From DAOTUB01 sp034437455 (GTDB lineage Bacteria; Chloroflexota; Anaerolineae; B4-G1), in the NCBI GenBank assembly GCA_034437455.1, contig DAOTUB010000199.1, forward strand, positions 1 through 9,178: DNA of 9,178 nucleotides, read 5' to 3'. Positions 7,359 through 9,178 of the stretch are shown in pieces. Numbering within the stretch: position 1 is the stretch's first letter; each line of letters starts with the position of its first letter. The notes beneath the pieces were generated by a model. The model saw nothing but the letters and a program-made list of their open reading frames with translations. It was not told where the DNA came from and searched no databases. Made by a program: the position numbers and the translations under genes.

Positions 7359-7367
7359 CACAACAAC
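7359..7367. repeat. Left target-site duplication of the MITE
   Basis: CACAACAAC directly precedes the left inverted repeat and recurs at 7488-7496. The shared sequence extends to 12 bases (CTGCACAACAAC), because the element happens to end in CTG. Confidence 0.85.
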
Positions 7368-7395
7368 CAGCAATTCCAATTATGAGATTCGTAGT

Positions 7396-7411
7396 AACGA
7401 CTTTAGTCGTT
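7396..7411. repeat. Left internal hairpin of the MITE
   Basis: AACGACT, two loop bases, AGTCGTT: a perfect 7-bp stem. It is partner to the right hairpin at 7426-7441, with which it also pairs as part of the longer inverted arms. One stem pair is A-T here and G-C in the partner. Confidence 0.8.
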
Positions 7412-7425
7412 TTGACCACTCAACC

Positions 7426-7441
7426 AGCGACTCAAGTCGCT
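7426..7441. repeat. Right internal hairpin of the MITE
   Basis: AGCGACT, loop CA, AGTCGCT: a perfect 7-bp stem. Compared with the left hairpin both bases of one pair have changed, so pairing is kept. Confidence 0.8.
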
Positions 7442-7487
7442 ACTACGAACCCATATCGCAATGATAGCGTCAAAATGGGAATTACTG

Positions 7488-7496
7488 CACAACAAC
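7488..7496. repeat. Right target-site duplication of the MITE
   Basis: This is the second copy of CACAACAAC, right after the terminal CTG of the element. It is in the same codon phase as the left copy. Confidence 0.85.
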
Positions 7497-7736
7497 GACA
7501 CCTTGACCTACGCGCTGACCGTCTCCGGCTCCGGCCAGACCGCCCGCTTGTGGGATCCGCTACCGACCAGCGTCTCCTACATTAGCGATAGCATCACCAG
7601 TGTTCTCACGCCGACAGCAATCTATAATCCCACCGCCCAGGCAGTCGTCTGGGAGGGAACACTACCCACCGACACGACCCAGGTTCGCTTCCAGGTCACA
7701 CCGGGCATCATAGCAATAGCCTAAACTCACCAGGCG

Positions 7737-7745
7737 TGGTACAAT
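7737..7745 (+). promoter_or_regulatory. Extended -10 promoter for the glycosyltransferase
   Basis: TGGTACAAT fits an extended -10 element; no clear -35 lies 17 nt upstream. A start about 7 nt downstream would fall at 7752, on the A of an ATG that opens a 12-codon frame ending on the glycosyltransferase start. It lies about 25 nt after the point where pseudogene homology ends. Confidence 0.45.
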
Positions 7746-7751
7746 GCGATT

Positions 7752-7787
7752 ATGACCACGATACACCGCCCTGGGTGCGAAGACTGA
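7752..7787 (+). CDS. Possible 11-residue leader peptide
   Basis: An ATG at 7752 opens an 11-residue frame ending in TGA whose last base is the A of the glycosyltransferase ATG (TGATG). The main gene has no strong Shine-Dalgarno, so a short upstream frame could feed ribosomes to it by termination-reinitiation. The predicted transcription start coincides with this ATG, so it could be read leaderless. It may equally be chance. Confidence 0.25.
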   Translation: MTTIHRPGCED

Positions 7788-8926
7788 TGCGTGTCGCCAT
7801 CAACGCCTGGTTCTGGGCTCATCTCACTGCGGGCAGCGGGCAATACACGCGGCGGCTGGTGGAACATCTGGCTGCGATTGCGCCGGAGTTGGAAATTCTT
7901 CTGGTCGCGCCACAGGGCCGAGGGTTCCAGTGCTCACGGTTCGCGCATCACATTTCACGCATCACCCAACCTGGAGCAGGCAATCTGGGCAAAGTTTGGT
8001 TCGAGCAAATCACTTTCCCTCGCGCCTGCCGCCGCCTCAGCGCCGACGTGGCCCACGTGCCGTACTGGGCGCCGCCTCTCTGCCCTTCCATCCCTACCGT
8101 CGTCACCATCCACGACCTGATCCCGCTGCTGCTGCGCGAGTACCGGGGTGGGTCACTGGTGCGGCTCTACACCGCGCTGGTGAGCGCGACCGCGCAGAAT
8201 GCCGCGCTGGCGATCACCGACTCGGAGGCCTCTCGGCGAGACATTCTGACCCATCTGAACCTCCCTCCAGAGCGGGTGCGAGCGATCCCGCTGGCGACGG
8301 ATGCCCGCTACCATCCCGAGCCGGAACCTGAAGACGCGGCGATCCGCGCCCGCTACGGCTTGCCCGACCGCTACGTGCTCTACCTGGGCGGCTTTGACGT
8401 GCGCAAGAACGTCGCCACGGTGCTTGGTACCTACCGTTGGGCCGGACCAGCCATTGGCAAGGAGTGCCCACTGGTCATCGCCGGACGATTGCCAGAACGA
8501 GATACTGCCTTCGCGCCCGATCCACGCCGATTAGCCCAGGAGCAAGGAGTCGATGAACGATTCGTACATTTTGTCAGCCCTGTAGATGAGGCCGACAAAC
8601 CCGCTCTCTATCGCAGTGCGGCAGCATTCATCTTCCCTAGCCGCTACGAGGGCTTTGGCTTGCCGCCGCTGGAGGCGCTGGCTTGTGGCGTGCCGGTCGT
8701 GGGCAGCGACGCCGCCTCCATCCCCGAGGTTGTGGGCAATGCAGGAGTGTTGTTGCCGCCGGATGACGCCGAGGGCATGGCAGGCGCGTTGATTCAACTG
8801 GCGATTGATGAGGAGTTTCGCGCCGAAATGGGTTGCCGTGCGCTGGCCCAGGCTGCTCGCTTCTCCTGGGAGCGCGCCGCGCAGGAGACACTCGCTGCAT
8901 ACCAGGCCGTGGTGCGCCAAGCGTGA
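7787..8926 (+). CDS. Glycosyltransferase family 4 (GT-B fold)
   Basis: This 379-residue protein has the usual length for the family. It transfers a sugar from a nucleotide-sugar donor with retention of configuration, probably in cell-envelope or exopolysaccharide synthesis; the sugar cannot be told. The N-terminal acceptor half opens with M-R-V-A-I-N-A-W and a G-S-G-Q-Y loop (16-20), and includes V-T-I-H-D-L-I-P (106-113). The C-terminal donor half begins at Y-L-G-G-F-D-V-R-K-N (199-208, with the donor-phosphate R206/K207 pair). It carries the E-x7-E motif, E288 and E296, in S-R-Y-E-G-F-G-L-P-P-L-E, then G-V-P-V-V-G-S and a helical C-terminus. ATG at 7787 is preferred over an in-frame GTG/ATG region from 7736, because the family begins at M-R-V-A-I-N. 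There is no membrane segment; it is likely a cytoplasmic or peripheral membrane enzyme. It is the only metabolic gene here and seems unrelated to the kinase block. Confidence 0.95.
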   Translation: MRVAINAWFWAHLTAGSGQYTRRLVEHLAAIAPELEILLVAPQGRGFQCSRFAHHISRITQPGAGNLGKVWFEQITFPRACRRLSADVAHVPYWAPPLCPSIPTVVTIHDLIPLLLREYRGGSLVRLYTALVSATAQNAALAITDSEASRRDILTHLNLPPERVRAIPLATDARYHPEPEPEDAAIRARYGLPDRYVLYLGGFDVRKNVATVLGTYRWAGPAIGKECPLVIAGRLPERDTAFAPDPRRLAQEQGVDERFVHFVSPVDEADKPALYRSAAAFIFPSRYEGFGLPPLEALACGVPVVGSDAASIPEVVGNAGVLLPPDDAEGMAGALIQLAIDEEFRAEMGCRALAQAARFSWERAAQETLAAYQAVVRQA

Positions 8927-8975
8927 TCATCGCCGGCAAGCGTTCAGCGGGGTGATTCTAGCGCCGGTCGAGTAG

Positions 8976-8993
8976 GAGCCCTTCGACGGGCTC
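8976..8993. repeat. Short hairpin (gagccc/gggctc) after the glycosyltransferase
   Basis: GAGCCC, six loop bases TTCGAC, GGGCTC. It lies 50 nt after the glycosyltransferase stop without a T-run. It resembles small dispersed extragenic palindromes seen in many bacterial genomes and could act as a weak terminator for the gene before it. Confidence 0.4.
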
Positions 8994-9087
8994 GGGGTAA
9001 ACTCCGCGACGTATCAAGACCAAGCGAGTTGTGCATACGGCCCCGCTCACTTAGGAGTTGTCCATTTTTAACTTCGCACTTTTCGGA

Positions 9088-9093
9088 TATAAT
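9088..9093 (+). promoter_or_regulatory. -10 box before the right-end gene
   Basis: A perfect TATAAT lies 35 nt before the ATG at 9129. The best -35 at 17-bp spacing is TTTTTA (9065-9070), which is weak. If the next gene is a transposase, this promoter lies inside the left end of its element. Confidence 0.5.
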
Positions 9094-9128
9094 TGCCCTG
9101 CAGTGAACGCGTTACCTGGAGGGACAAT

Positions 9129-9178
9129 ATGTCTGAAAAGAATGTTCATCAATGCCAATGTCCAATCTGCCGACAGCC
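9129..9178 (+). CDS. 5' end of a gene, possibly a transposase (partial)
   Basis: ATG at 9129 follows GGAGGG (9118-9123) by 5 nt, and TATAAT is at the right distance upstream. The 17 visible residues start M-S-E-K and contain C-Q-C-P-I-C-R, a cysteine cluster suited to binding a metal. From memory, ISAzo13-like transposases of Chloroflexota begin in a similar way, but 17 residues cannot prove it. The gene runs out of the window. Confidence 0.6.
   Translation, partial: MSEKNVHQCQCPICRQ

Larger units (their letters stand above)
7368..7487. mobile_element. 120-bp MITE with terminal inverted repeats and 9-bp target duplication
   Basis: The element is bounded by imperfect 18-bp inverted repeats (CAGCAATTCC... 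against CAGTAATTCC... on the other strand, 15 of 18 identical) and flanked by direct copies of CACAACAAC at 7359-7367 and 7488-7496. It codes for nothing. Inside are two inverted arms of about 26 bp (22 identical). Removing the element plus one 9-bp copy joins D-G-L-H-N-N to D-T-L-T-Y in frame, matching the intact upstream gene at D-G-L-H-N-D-D-T-L-T-Y. The insertion is therefore reconstructed base for base. It adds a stop at 7383-7385. It must have been moved by a transposase encoded elsewhere; I cannot assign the family. Confidence 0.92.
6368..7724 (+). pseudogene. Decayed second copy of the surface repeat-protein gene
   Basis: The reconstructed product would have a signal peptide ((M)-K-L-I-R followed by a Leu-rich core), about three propeller-type repeats (W-Y-I-E-Y-V-D, P-H-I-A-Y, P-H-I-S-Y, L-K-Y-A), and two tandem DUF11-like domains. 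It is broken in at least seven places. The start codon is ACG. A frameshift near 6530 is followed by a stop at 6533-6535. A 5-nt loss near 6684 falls between Y-D-G and W-H-I-E. One extra base lies at about 7070-7095, before D-P-L-P. TGG has become TGA at 7302-7304. A MITE insertion occupies 7368-7487. Finally, homology to the 119-1195 copy stops abruptly near 7710 and the Y-L-P-x-V-L-R tail is missing. It follows the lipoprotein stop closely. No functional product is expected. Confidence 0.9.

Noticed and set aside
1..9178. tRNA, rRNA and CRISPR arrays
   Set aside because: I saw no cloverleaf with a T-loop motif, no rRNA sequence and no evenly spaced direct repeats. The only tandem repeats are protein-coding.

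Overview
The window looks like chromosomal accessory DNA from a member of the Chloroflexota, probably Anaerolineae or a relative. This rests on three things: a large surface repeat protein ending in a Y-L-P-M-V-L-R tail typical of exported Chloroflexota proteins, secreted domains joined by long Thr/Pro linkers, and a kinase-rich signalling block in fairly GC-rich DNA. The lineage is inferred from protein style; no rRNA or other marker is present.

Layout, all on the + strand. At 3-122 there is the tail of an unrecognised gene. It overlaps by four bases a 5'-truncated gene (119-1195) made of about 48-residue 'PHISYYD...LKYA...W.IETVD' repeats followed by a DUF11-like domain. Next is a tight three-gene block: a winged-helix protein of unknown function (1229-2527), a transmembrane Ser/Thr protein kinase with an extracellular domain (2535-3968), and a protein joining a NERD nuclease-like domain to an FHA phosphothreonine-binding domain (3983-4990). 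Gene spacings inside the block are 7 and 14 nt. A 26-bp perfect palindrome follows. After 387 nt without a gene, a lipoprotein (5378-6313) with its own extended -10 promoter carries a carboxypeptidase-regulatory-like domain and a C-terminal domain related to the kinase ectodomain. A second copy of the repeat-protein gene (6368-7724) is a clear pseudogene. It has a lost start codon (ACG), three frameshifts, a TGG-to-TGA nonsense change, a 120-bp MITE with a 9-bp target duplication, and a missing 3' end. A complete GT-B family 4 glycosyltransferase (7787-8926) follows. The first 17 codons of another gene (9129 to the end), perhaps a transposase, close the window.

How the genes may work together (inference): the kinase could sense an extracytoplasmic cue through its ectodomain, possibly shared or competed for by the lipoprotein. 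It would phosphorylate Thr residues that the FHA domain reads, which would place the NERD module and perhaps the winged-helix protein under phospho-control. Kinase, FHA reader, putative nuclease and DNA-binding protein in one likely operon is the most interesting content here. It could be a signalling or genome-defence module, but no function has been shown. Two related repeat-protein genes flank the cassette in direct orientation, one cut at its 5' end and the other decayed, so the region has been rearranged.
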